The position numbers and the translations under genes were made by a program. A stretch of 64,000 bases of DNA from Ignavibacteriaceae bacterium (GTDB lineage: Bacteria; Bacteroidota; Ignavibacteria; Ignavibacteriales; Ignavibacteriaceae): the NCBI GenBank assembly GCA_008933765.1, contig WBUK01000004.1, forward strand, positions 152,703 through 216,702, given 5' to 3'. Of the stretch, positions 45,936-53,695 are shown piece by piece; the first letter of the stretch is position 1; every line of letters begins with the position of its first letter. The notes beneath the pieces were generated by a model that saw only the letters and a program-made list of their open reading frames with translations, made no database searches and was not told where the DNA came from.

Positions 45936-46193
45936 TTAACAGTTTTTAACACATCTTATTTTTTTCAATTGCTGCGGAAAAGTTAAACCTTCATAGAAAT
46001 AAACCGGTTTTAGGTATTCCTTATTTTTGTTGGAATACATACGCGGGGAACGGCAAATAAACAAAAACCGTGAATCGATCCGCTCGGTTTCCTGTTTTAC
46101 GAGATCGAGCATGGCGTTAACCTCGCGTTCGGAGGTGAAAACCTCGCCGTGATCGGCGACCCGCTGCTTCGATTTAACCTGCATAGCGGTCAC
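45936..46193 (-). pseudogene. Truncated second copy of the methyltransferase-partner gene start
   Basis: The first 44 codons are identical to the gene starting at 40891 (through DSRFL). The frame then switches to 41 unrelated codons and stops, losing the SAM motif. It lies in copy B of the 222-bp direct repeat, immediately upstream of the membrane coiled-coil gene. Confidence 0.85.
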
Positions 46194-46284
46194 AACTGAT
46201 GATGATTGTTATGTGTGGCACTATAAACCCTGTTTTTGTTTCGCAAATTAGTAATAATTTTTTTATCCGCAAAGCGATGAGGCT
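46063..46284. repeat. 222-bp long direct repeat, copy B
   Basis: Same orientation as copy A at 40761-40982. It carries the same gene start and upstream (probable promoter) region, here placed ahead of the coiled-coil/helicase-nuclease/DUF932 genes. Confidence 0.95.
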
Positions 46285-46785
46285 ACCGGCGGCGGAAATG
46301 TTGCCCCATCCGTCAACGGAGATGAAAATTAAACTGCCGGGCAGCAGCTACCTGCCTGAGCGATCCGCTTCTCACCACCACCCTTGTCCCGTTATCCTTT
46401 CAGAAGAAACTCATTTTCAGTAAAATATTCCACTTCATCAAAAATACCCTCGTCCTGTTATCCTTTCAGAGTAAGACCCTTTTGAACAAAAACGGGGGAA
46501 CCTCTGTTTATTTAGTATCAGGATAATGAAGAGCAAGAGTTCTTTCCGCAAGGGATGGGTGTTTGCTGCTCAGCCAAAAGTTGCTATTCCACCAAAAGCG
46601 CAGTTACTTAACAACAATAAAGGTGACATTTCAATAACCGGGATGGTTATTGCTCCGACGGGGGCGGTTTGAAAATAGTTCTGCACACCCAAAAGTTGAT
46701 AATTTCCCGCAAATGTTTACGGGTTAAAAAAATATCATTATTTTTATAGCCTTGTATTATTATTTTAATCAATTATTAAAACAAA
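46285..46785. other. Intergenic region, no gene
   Basis: It contains a 23-bp direct repeat (about 46382-46403 and 46448-46470, sharing GTTATCCTTTCAGA). There is weak similarity near 46575 (AAAGTTGCTATTCCACCA) to the sequence beside repeat copy A near 41010. No terminator or promoter was recognised. Confidence 0.5.
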
Positions 46786-48276
46786 ATGAGTCTGCCGATG
46801 AAAATTTCCGTTTTTTTGGTTATAGTGGTTGCTTTTTCAACCGCCGTAATGATTTCAACCAAGCCGGCACTTCCGCAAGCGATGAAGCTGCAGAATGCTT
46901 TTCCTAATATCAGCATACCAAATGCGGTTGATTTTCAGTCGCCTTACGATAAAACAGACCGCATTTTCGTGGTTGCTCAAACGGGCAAGATTTTCGTTTT
47001 TCCGAATACTCCCACAGCCTCGAACCCGAAGGTTTTTCTTGATCTCACGGACCGCGTCCTCTACGGCGGCGAGCAGGGGTTGCTCGGGCTTGCTTTCCAC
47101 CCCGACTATGCAAACAACGGGTATTTTTATGTAAACTACACCACTTCCAACCCCAGAAGAACTCACATTTCAAGGTTTCAGGTTTCACCAACTAACCCCG
47201 ATTCTGCGATGAAATCAACGGAATTGGTGTTGCTGACCTACAACCAGCCCTACACGAACCATAACGGCGGGCAGGTGGCTTTCGGACCCGACGGATACCT
47301 CTATATCGGCGCAGGCGACGGCGGTTCGGGCGGAGACCCACAAGGCAACGGGCAAAATAAGGCGGTGTTTCTTGCTAAAATTCTGAGAATTGATGTTAAC
47401 AACACTTCCTCCGGAAAAAACTACGCCATCCCCCCGGATAACCCGTTTGCCGGGAACACACAAGGGTGGAAGGAAGAAATTTACGCTTACGGCATGAGGA
47501 ACCCCTGGCGCTTCAGCTTTGACCCCAAAACTAACCTGCTCTGGGTGGCTGATGTGGGGCAGAACGAGTGGGAGGAAATTAACATTGTTGAAAAAGGGGG
47601 CAACTACGGCTGGCGCATAATGGAGGGCTTCCACTGTTATAACCCCTCTTCAAATTGCGACACAACGGGGCTGAAACTGCCAATTTGGGAGTACCGGCAC
47701 AACTCGGCGGGGGGCTACTCGATCACGGGCGGCTTCGTTTACCGCGGCAACAAAAACCCGCGCCTCTACGGCAAATATATCTACGGCGATTATGTTTCCA
47801 AGCGGATTTGGGCGCTTTCTTACACCCCCGGGCAGCCCGTTCAGAATGAAGTGCTGGTTAACAATGCCGGGTTCTCTATCACTTCGTTCGGCGAAGATAC
47901 CTACAGAAACCTTTATATTATCGACTACTCCGGCAAAATCTGGAAGTTTGTTGAGGATGTCGATGCAATTAACCGGATACCCAACTTCACCGGTGGCAAA
48001 TTCGCCGCTCTGAAGCAGAACTACCCGAACCCTTTTAACCCATCAACTTCCGTTTCCTTTTTACTGGGGAAAGAAAGCGATGTGAAGGTTGATGTTTACG
48101 ATATCTACGGCGGATTAGTAAGTGAAATCACAAGAGGGTTCTACCAAGCTGGCGAGTTTATTTTCGGGTGGGAGCCGGGCAAGCTTGCCTCGGGTACATA
48201 CCTCATCAGAATGACCGCAACCGCAACAGACGGGGCTGTGCAGTCGGAAACCGTTAAAGCTGTTTATCTGAAGTGA
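46786..48276 (+). CDS. Exported PQQ-type glucose/sorbosone dehydrogenase with T9SS sorting domain
   Basis: 496 residues. The signal peptide begins MKISVFLVIVVAF at the fifth codon, so the true start may be ATG 46798. The six-bladed propeller of the GSDH/Yli1 family is clear: GLLGLAFHPDYANNGYFYV, NHNGGQVAFGPDGYLYIGAGDGG, MRNPWRFSFD, WVADVGQNEWEEI and GGFVYRG. The C-terminal 85 residues (NYPNPFNPSTSVSF ... GTYLIRM) are the type IX sorting domain. It probably oxidises a sugar at the cell surface with PQQ or is a non-redox relative. It is monocistronic. Confidence 0.88.
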   Translation: MSLPMKISVFLVIVVAFSTAVMISTKPALPQAMKLQNAFPNISIPNAVDFQSPYDKTDRIFVVAQTGKIFVFPNTPTASNPKVFLDLTDRVLYGGEQGLLGLAFHPDYANNGYFYVNYTTSNPRRTHISRFQVSPTNPDSAMKSTELVLLTYNQPYTNHNGGQVAFGPDGYLYIGAGDGGSGGDPQGNGQNKAVFLAKILRIDVNNTSSGKNYAIPPDNPFAGNTQGWKEEIYAYGMRNPWRFSFDPKTNLLWVADVGQNEWEEINIVEKGGNYGWRIMEGFHCYNPSSNCDTTGLKLPIWEYRHNSAGGYSITGGFVYRGNKNPRLYGKYIYGDYVSKRIWALSYTPGQPVQNEVLVNNAGFSITSFGEDTYRNLYIIDYSGKIWKFVEDVDAINRIPNFTGGKFAALKQNYPNPFNPSTSVSFLLGKESDVKVDVYDIYGGLVSEITRGFYQAGEFIFGWEPGKLASGTYLIRMTATATDGAVQSETVKAVYLK

Positions 48277-48285
48277 GGTAAAATA

Positions 48286-48439
48286 CCCCCGGCGCCCCCT
48301 CAACGCTTCTTAAGCAAATCCGCCAAGGCAACATCAGGAAAAATTTCCGAAAATGAGGAGCGGAACCCCCGGCGCCCCCTTAACGCTTCTTAAGCAAATC
48401 CGCCAAGGCTGCATCTATTTCCGGAAAGGAGAAGCGGAA
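48286..48439. repeat. 80-bp tandem duplication of the TIGR01777 gene's 3' end
   Basis: 48286-48365 and 48366-48439 share the GGCGCCCCCT, AACGCTTCTTAAGCAAATC and GAGCGGAA blocks. The right copy holds the real stop codon; the left copy is a degenerate duplicate between the two convergent genes. Confidence 0.85.
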
Positions 48440-49294
48440 CCCCGCCTTTTCAGCAGCCACCGGAACTATCCTTTGGCTATCGAGGATTGTGCCCGCCATT
48501 TCACCAAATCTTAATTTAATTAAAAACGAGGGCACCTTCATCATCGAGGGGCGCCCGAGCGCTTTGCCCAGCTGAAACGAAAAAACATCCATTGTAACCG
48601 GCGTGGGCGATACTCCGTTGAAAATGCCATCCTGTGGGTTATCGATAAGGAAAATGTAGAGGTTAACTATATCCTCGATGTGTATCCAAGGCATCCACTG
48701 AGTGCCCGAGCCAACAGAGCCGCCCATGAAATATTTGAAAGGCGCCATCATTTTGGGAAGCGCACCCCCATCGGGCGAAAGTACCACACCGGTGCGCACA
48801 ACTGAGACCTTAACAGCGTGATTGCGTGCCAGGATTGCCTGTTGCTCCCACGCGCGGCAGACATCGGAAAGAAAACTCTCACCGGGTGAGGCGGTTTCAT
48901 CCCGCTCTTCATCGCCGGTGTTGCCGTAGTAACCGGTAGCAGAGGAAGAAACGAGGGTTTTCGGTTTTTCTTCCAGAAGTGAAATTGCGTGCACAAGGGC
49001 GTCGGTGGTCTGAACCCGGCTATTAAGAATCACCATTTTATAAGGGTCGTTCCATCTGCCCACCACCGAAGCGCCGGCGAGATTGACGAAAGCCTCGGCG
49101 CCCTCAAGTTTTTTTGCTATTGATTGGGGGTCTTTATAGTCCCACCGGACAAACTCATTGATGAAAGCCATTCCTCGGGCTTGCACGGGGTCGCGTGTTA
49201 TGATAACGGGGTTATCGCCTCGTTGGTGTAATTTTTTGGCAAGGCTCTTTCCGATTAAGCCGGTTCCGCCGGTGATTACAATTTTTTTTGACAT
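48380..49294 (-). CDS. TIGR01777-family SDR epimerase (YfcH-like)
   Basis: 304 residues, the standard family length. It shows the N-terminal NAD(P) motif ITGGTGLIGKSLAKKL, the typical VNLAGASVVGRWND, SSATGYYGNTGDE (catalytic Tyr with SxATGYYG), SVVRTGVVLSPDGGALPKM and GSGTQWMPWIHIED. It is a nucleotide-sugar-epimerase-like oxidoreductase of unknown substrate. Its 3' end has been tandemly duplicated downstream. Confidence 0.93.
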   Translation of the reverse strand: MSKKIVITGGTGLIGKSLAKKLHQRGDNPVIITRDPVQARGMAFINEFVRWDYKDPQSIAKKLEGAEAFVNLAGASVVGRWNDPYKMVILNSRVQTTDALVHAISLLEEKPKTLVSSSATGYYGNTGDEERDETASPGESFLSDVCRAWEQQAILARNHAVKVSVVRTGVVLSPDGGALPKMMAPFKYFMGGSVGSGTQWMPWIHIEDIVNLYIFLIDNPQDGIFNGVSPTPVTMDVFSFQLGKALGRPSMMKVPSFLIKLRFGEMAGTILDSQRIVPVAAEKAGFRFSFPEIDAALADLLKKR

Positions 49295-49554
49295 CGCTGC
49301 ACTTTCACAATTCCGAAAATCTGTAATGCAATAGTAACAAAATCTTGTATCATTTAATTTCAGTATCTTTGTAAATGCAATTTTTTGCAGCCTTTTCTGC
49401 GGGGAGGGGGCTTTTCGTTTGGGTATTATTTAACCGGAGAGGGGAAGTGGCGGGAAGTGTTGCCTTTGGTGCCGGAGGGGGCATGGGGGGAAGTGGTGCC
49501 GGGTTTTTCGGAGGGTTTTGCGAACTCACAATTTTAAAACTAAAACACGAGATT

Positions 49555-50205
49555 ATGAAAAAATATAAACTTGCCGTTTTTGATATGGACGGCACACTTT
49601 TCGACTCGATCGACACGATTTACAACGCTGCTATTGACACTTTCGAGAAATTAGGGATGAAAAATGTTGAGTTCCCAAGGGATAAATTCTCTGCAAAAAT
49701 TGGGGGGCACTTTGCTGATATTTTCGAGGAGTTTGGGATAGAAGTACCTGATGTTGAGCACTACATCGATGTTTACAAAGATATCTATTTCAACCACATC
49801 GACGATACCAAGTTCTACCCGGGAATACCTGAGTTGCTGACTGACCTTAAAAATTCGGGGGCGCAACTTGCGCTGCTTACAACAAAAAACCAGTTCCAAA
49901 CCGAAAGAATTGCCGATAAGTTCGGGCTGCACGAGTGGTTTGGCTATTTGATGGGGCGGAAACAGGGCGTGAAAATTAAACCCGACCCCGAGCCGCTTGA
50001 GATAATAATTGACCACTTTGCCACTGCCAAAGCTGACACGGTAATGATTGGTGATTCAGAGTTCGATATCGGTTGCGGGCACAACGCCGGCGTTGATACC
50101 ATAGCCGCCGGATACGGCTACAGAAACCGCGAGTTTCTGCTTCGGCTTAAGCCAACCTTCTTCGCAGCTGATGTGAGTGAACTTCGCCGCCTGTTGTTGG
50201 GGTAG
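49555..50205 (+). CDS. HAD-superfamily phosphatase (phosphoglycolate phosphatase-like)
   Basis: 216 residues from ATG 49555, chosen because MKKYKLAVFDMDGTLFDS puts HAD motif I (DxDGT) at the usual position. The frame is open for another 60 codons upstream, but that part is Gly-rich and unlike any HAD N-terminus. Motif II is LALLTTKN, motif III the Lys region KQGVKIKPDPEPL, and motif IV VMIGDSEFDI. It is a C1-cap Gph/PpaX-like phosphatase acting on a small phosphorylated metabolite. Confidence 0.9.
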   Translation: MKKYKLAVFDMDGTLFDSIDTIYNAAIDTFEKLGMKNVEFPRDKFSAKIGGHFADIFEEFGIEVPDVEHYIDVYKDIYFNHIDDTKFYPGIPELLTDLKNSGAQLALLTTKNQFQTERIADKFGLHEWFGYLMGRKQGVKIKPDPEPLEIIIDHFATAKADTVMIGDSEFDIGCGHNAGVDTIAAGYGYRNREFLLRLKPTFFAADVSELRRLLLG

Positions 50206-50269
50206 CCCCCAAAACTTTTGGTAATTAAAAAACAATTCATTATTTTGGCATAAACAACGGAAAAATTTA

Positions 50270-50596
50270 ATGTGCCGCGCTCTTAGATCGTTCGTATTGC
50301 TCGTTTATTTCGCTGCCGGGTTGGTTGTTGCTACCGGCGAGGGATTCCCCCGCTTTGACGACAATGTGATACTGAAATCGGAACAAGGCACACCCCGGAC
50401 ACAATACATCACCACCGCCCGGATTCCGCAACACATCACACCTGCTCCTGCTCCTCTGTTTGATGTGCATTCAGTTTCGGAGATAATCGTGCCACCGGCT
50501 ACGATGGTGTTCACCGTTGCGCTTGATGAATCCGTTTCTATTTATGAGGAACCGGCGGTTCTTCACCCGACAAATAAGGCGCCCCCTTCAGTCTGA
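50270..50596 (+). CDS. Possible small exported protein
   Basis: 108 residues with a plausible signal peptide (SFVLLVYFAAGLVVATGEG), then a Pro/Thr-rich mature part without recognisable domain. The ATG is preceded by a weak GGAAAAA. No homologue recognised. It could be a chance frame, but the signal sequence and its isolated position argue for it mildly. Confidence 0.35.
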   Translation: MCRALRSFVLLVYFAAGLVVATGEGFPRFDDNVILKSEQGTPRTQYITTARIPQHITPAPAPLFDVHSVSEIIVPPATMVFTVALDESVSIYEEPAVLHPTNKAPPSV

Positions 50597-50880
50597 CCCT
50601 TTCGCTTAAATTTTAATTAATTTCAACTGCTGCCATCCGACGGAGTACACAACCATCTGTTTGAGTGTTCTGCCATCAGACGGGGTACTTAAGCAACCGA
50701 CGGGATACACAATCACATCCGTGGAGTTTAGCGACCCCCTCACCTGCGGAATATTTGCCCAAAGTTGAGGCTGCCGGTGAGCCACTTAAGGTTGTTCACC
50801 CAACGCTAAGGTTGTCGGTTCTTTCGGATTGCCGTTTTGCAGTTGATTGTTCCTAAAAATTTTAAACAAGGATCAGAACA
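50597..50880. other. Intergenic region with three 20-bp degenerate repeats
   Basis: CCGACGG.RTACACAA-type units start at about 50638, 50677 and 50697. They are followed by a leader for the two tiny membrane-protein genes, with AAGGA before the first ATG. Confidence 0.5.
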
Positions 50881-50991
50881 ATGTCACAAGAAGAAAAAAA
50901 GGATAATTCATCCATTTTTGCGTTAGTTATGTTTAGTGTTCTTGGGCTTGGAGTTTTAGCACTCTTGCTGAAAGTTATTATCGGATTCTAA
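50881..50991 (+). CDS. 36-residue single-pass membrane protein
   Basis: MSQEEKKDNSS followed by one hydrophobic helix (FALVMFSVLGLGVLALLL) and a short tail. It has its own AGGA ribosome-binding site and is 13 bp upstream of a second tiny membrane protein. The arrangement with terminator downstream makes it a credible gene despite its size. No family recognised. Confidence 0.5.
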   Translation: MSQEEKKDNSSIFALVMFSVLGLGVLALLLKVIIGF

Positions 50992-51004
50992 ACAGAGGTA
51001 TTGC

Positions 51005-51130
51005 ATGAGTACCATTGCGCTCATTACAATGATCACTGCCTGGACTGTGATAATCTCCCTGCTTTCATACTTCCTTTCGAAAGCAATGAGAACACAAAAA
51101 AAACCTCAACCGGAAGAGGAGGAAAGTTAA
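51005..51130 (+). CDS. 41-residue membrane protein, MetS/NSS-small-subunit-like
   Basis: MSTIALITMITAWTVIISLL is followed by a short positively charged end and an acidic tail (PQPEEEES). Size, opening residues and topology resemble the MetS family of small subunits of sodium:neurotransmitter-symporter-type transporters. AGAGG lies 6 nt before the ATG. The expected transporter gene is not adjacent in this window. It shares a transcript with the 36-residue protein. Confidence 0.5.
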   Translation: MSTIALITMITAWTVIISLLSYFLSKAMRTQKKPQPEEEES

Positions 51131-51138
51131 TATGTGTT

Positions 51139-51172
51139 AAGCCCGGGTTTTTTATCAGCCCGGGCTTTTTAA
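51139..51172 (+). terminator. Intrinsic terminator after the tiny membrane-protein genes
   Basis: A perfect 9-bp stem AAGCCCGGG/CCCGGGCTT with an 11-nt loop is followed by TTTAATTTTT. Confidence 0.9.
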
Positions 51173-51312
51173 TTTTTATCTTTTCCAACCGAAAATTTTC
51201 AGGAAGTGTCGGTGATTAAGGTTTTATAAGTAATTATTAGGGTACCGATTGAAAATAACCCCCATTTTCCGCATATTGCAAACCGATTTTTTAAAATTTG
51301 CACACCGGAAAA

Positions 51313-52224
51313 ATGACGAATCTACACACCGAAAAACAAACAGGGGAAAAAACCACCAAAACCCCCGAAAAGCAAACAGGAAGAACAGCAACCATAATCG
51401 GAATCGGTCTGATTGGCGGATCACTTGCGCTTGACCTTAAAGATTCCGGCTTCTGCAGCCATATTACAGGAGTGGAGGCAAACCCAGAACACGCCGCCGA
51501 AGCGAAAAAGCTCGGTTTGGTGGATGAAATTCTGCCCCTTAAAGATGCAGTTAAAAAATCGGAGCTGGTTATAATCGCTGTGCCGGTGGACGCTACCATC
51601 CCGGTGCTCAAAGCTGTGCTCGATGAAACTGAAAACCAAATAATCACCGATGTAGGCTCAACCAAAGAGAAAATTGCAAAATCGGTGAAAGGGCACCCGA
51701 GGCGGGGCAGATTTGTTCCCTCGCACCCGATTTGGGGGACGGAGTTCAGCGGTCCCTCGGCGGCGGTGCGCGGCGGATTCAGTGGAAATGTTACCGTAAT
51801 CTGCGATAAAAACGAGTGCGACCCCGACTCCCTCGCCGGAATTGAAGCTATGTACGACGCTATCGGCATGAAGAAAATCTATATGGATTCCGTCAGTCAC
51901 GATGTGCACGCAGCCTATGTAAGTCACATTTCCCACGCCACTTCATTTTCGCTGGCGCTTTCAGTGCTCGAAAAGGAAAAGGAAGTGGATACGATCTTTC
52001 AGCTTGCGGGCGCGGGTTTCGAAAGCACAGTGAGACTGGCAAAAAGTAACCCGGAAACCTGGGTGCCGATCTTCATGGAGAACCGGGAAAACCTGCTGGA
52101 TGTGCTGGAAGAACAAATTGAACGGCTGCTGGAAATGAAAGAATGCCTGAGGCATAACGATACCAAACGGCTGAAATCACTTATGAAAAAAGCGAACGAA
52201 ATTAAAAAAGTGCTGAAAAAGTGA
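51313..52224 (+). CDS. tyrA: Prephenate dehydrogenase
   Basis: 303 residues from ATG 51313 (a TTG five codons upstream is less likely). A 20-residue charged extension precedes the NAD-binding ATIIGIGLIGGSLAL. VIIAVPVDA, ITDVGSTK, PSHPIWGTEFSGP (substrate-binding His region) and HDVHAAYVSHISHATSFSLA are TyrA signatures. It converts prephenate to 4-hydroxyphenylpyruvate in tyrosine synthesis. No ACT domain follows, so feedback control must come from elsewhere. The attenuator-controlled DAHP synthase-chorismate mutase gene follows 280 bp downstream on the same strand. Confidence 0.93.
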   Translation: MTNLHTEKQTGEKTTKTPEKQTGRTATIIGIGLIGGSLALDLKDSGFCSHITGVEANPEHAAEAKKLGLVDEILPLKDAVKKSELVIIAVPVDATIPVLKAVLDETENQIITDVGSTKEKIAKSVKGHPRRGRFVPSHPIWGTEFSGPSAAVRGGFSGNVTVICDKNECDPDSLAGIEAMYDAIGMKKIYMDSVSHDVHAAYVSHISHATSFSLALSVLEKEKEVDTIFQLAGAGFESTVRLAKSNPETWVPIFMENRENLLDVLEEQIERLLEMKECLRHNDTKRLKSLMKKANEIKKVLKK

Positions 52225-52273
52225 TTTTTTTAACCAAAAAATTAAAAAAAGGCGACAATTCCGCAAAAAATAT

Positions 52274-52305
52274 CTTGTTTTGAATTAATCTATCACCTAT
52301 ATTTG
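52274..52305 (+). promoter_or_regulatory. Putative promoter of the aromatic leader
   Basis: TATATTTG at 52298-52305 fits the Bacteroidota -7 element TAnnTTTG exactly. A TTG-containing -33-like element lies 20 bp upstream (CTTG, 52274-52277). Initiation would fall around 52310, almost at the leader-peptide ATG (52312). Confidence 0.5.
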
Positions 52306-52311
52306 TACCCT

Positions 52312-52386
52312 ATGAACACGAAAAAAGCCACAAACTGCTACTTTTACTTTTACTGGTACTTTACCGGTCACGGGTGGCTGTTGTAG
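52312..52386 (+). CDS. Aromatic leader peptide (24 aa) of the DAHP synthase attenuator
   Basis: The ORF encodes MNTKKATNC, then the run YFYFYWYF, then TGHGWLL and a TAG stop: four Tyr, three Phe and one Trp in eight consecutive codons, with a second Trp later. The codons are TAC/TTT/TGG. It lies between tyrA and the DAHP synthase-chorismate mutase gene and just upstream of a terminator hairpin. This is the arrangement of ribosome-sensing attenuators: scarcity of charged aromatic tRNAs would stall the ribosome in the run. Confidence 0.85.
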   Translation: MNTKKATNCYFYFYWYFTGHGWLL

Positions 52387-52450
52387 AATCGTGTCGTTTA
52401 AGATTAGAGATTTTAAGATACCACCCGGCAAATTGAGCCGGGTTTTTTGT
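52352..52450 (+). promoter_or_regulatory. Transcription attenuator with mutually exclusive stems
   Basis: The terminator is ACCCGGC (52423-52429) / GCCGGGT (52437-52443) followed by TTTTTG. The competing antiterminator is CGGGTGG (52371-52377, inside the last leader codons), perfectly complementary to CCACCCG (52421-52427), the terminator's 5' arm. A hairpin ACTGGTA/TACCGGT (52352-52368) lies in the Tyr/Trp codons. A ribosome stalled on the aromatic run leaves 52371-52377 free to antiterminate. A ribosome reaching the TAG at 52386 masks it and lets the terminator form. Confidence 0.85.
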
Positions 52451-52506
52451 TTTAAACTAACTTTTTGACTAACATTAACAAACAGAAACACAAACAGACA
52501 AGCACA

Positions 52507-53559
52507 ATGGTACAGTTATTACAGAAAAAGCCCCTGATTATTTCGGGCCCTTGCAGTGCAGAAACTGAAGAACAAGTTATTGAAACAGCCACTCAACTGG
52601 CAAACACCGGCTTCGTGGATATTATGAGAGCCGGTATCTGGAAGCCCAGAACCCGTCCCGGCACATTCGAGGGCGTGGGAACCAAAGGGCTGCCGTGGTT
52701 GCAGCAGGCAAGAAAGATAACCGGCATTCCGCTTGCTGTCGAAGTGGCTACGAGCAAACAGGTGGAGGATGCACTTCACTTTGATGTTGATTTCCTCTGG
52801 ATCGGTGCCCGCTCTGTTGTTAACCCGATGAGCGTCCAGGAGATTGCAAACGCCCTGAAGGGAACAAAAGTGCCCGTTTTCATCAAAAACCCAATGAATC
52901 CCGATATCGAACTTTGGAGCGGCGCTGTCGAAAGAATTGCCAACGCAGGCGTTGAAAATATCGGGCTGATTCACAGAGGCTTCAGCACATACGGGCATTT
53001 TGAGTACAGAAATGCTCCCATCTGGCACCTCGCTATCGAAATGAAAAGGCGCTATGCCGAGCTTAAAATGATCTGCGACCCTTCACACATCGCCGGCAGA
53101 CGCGACCTCCTGAAAGCCGTGGCGCAGAAAGCGATCGACCTCGATTTTGACGGGCTGATGATCGAAGTGCATAACGACCCTGACCATGCGTGGAGCGATG
53201 CAAAACAGCAAATTACCTCCTCGGCGCTTGTCGAAATGTTCGGGCAGTTAGTCTGGAGAAAAAGCGAAGTAAATCCCGAAGACGGGACGCAAATTGAGCA
53301 GTTCAGAAGCGAAATTGACCAAATTGACGACGAGTTGATGCAGCTTCTTTCGCAGCGGATGGAACTTTCGGCTAAAATTGGCGCCATTAAAAAAGAGCAC
53401 AACATGACCATCCTGAGACCCGGCAGATGGAACGAAGTTTTCGAAAAAGGGATGAGGCTCGGCAAAAGACTGGGCTTAAGCCACGAGTTCCTCACCGGTT
53501 TCCTTGAAGCCGTTCACATGGAAAGCATCAACCACCAAAACCGCGTGATGAATGCGTGA
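52507..53559 (+). CDS. Bifunctional DAHP synthase / chorismate mutase
   Basis: 350 residues from ATG 52507 (an in-frame TTG at 52465 would add an implausible Lys/Gln tail next to the terminator). The N-terminal 255 residues are a class I-beta DAHP synthase barrel: IISGPCSAE, RAGIWKPRTRPGTFEG, WIGARSV, IGLIHRGFS, CDPSHIAGRR. The last 90 residues are an AroQ-type chorismate mutase (FRSEIDQIDDELMQLLSQRMELSAKIG). This order is the Bacteroidota form. It condenses PEP and erythrose-4-phosphate at the pathway entry and also feeds the prephenate branch used by TyrA upstream. Regulation by the upstream aromatic leader attenuator is strongly suggested. Confidence 0.93.
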   Translation: MVQLLQKKPLIISGPCSAETEEQVIETATQLANTGFVDIMRAGIWKPRTRPGTFEGVGTKGLPWLQQARKITGIPLAVEVATSKQVEDALHFDVDFLWIGARSVVNPMSVQEIANALKGTKVPVFIKNPMNPDIELWSGAVERIANAGVENIGLIHRGFSTYGHFEYRNAPIWHLAIEMKRRYAELKMICDPSHIAGRRDLLKAVAQKAIDLDFDGLMIEVHNDPDHAWSDAKQQITSSALVEMFGQLVWRKSEVNPEDGTQIEQFRSEIDQIDDELMQLLSQRMELSAKIGAIKKEHNMTILRPGRWNEVFEKGMRLGKRLGLSHEFLTGFLEAVHMESINHQNRVMNA

Positions 53560-53677
53560 GGTGGGGGCTGCCGGTGACGAATGCGTGAAATGAGGGGCTG
53601 CCGGTGATGAATGCGTGAGGGGGGGCTGCCGGTGATAAATGCGTGAGGTGAGGGGCTGCCGGTGATGAATTGGTGCC
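53547..53677 (+). repeat. 28-30-bp tandem repeats starting at the DAHP synthase stop codon
   Basis: Four units (53547, 53576, 53606, 53634) plus a partial one share GATGAATGCGTGAG and GGGGCTGCCGGT. The first unit contains the gene's final codons ATG AAT GCG TGA. Confidence 0.85.
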
Positions 53678-53695
53678 GATTGCCGCCTCAAGTTT

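Noticed and set aside
40761..46284. Direct repeats as ends of an insertion sequence or composite transposon
   Set aside because: No transposase, no terminal inverted repeats and no short target duplication; the repeat is a host gene start.
49375..49554. 60-residue Gly-rich N-terminal extension of the HAD phosphatase
   Set aside because: HAD motif I sits directly after ATG 49555 as in family members; the upstream part is G-rich intergenic sequence that happens to lack stops.
53547..53677. CRISPR-like array after DAHP synthase
   Set aside because: Units are directly abutting with no spacers; it is a tandem duplication of the gene's end.
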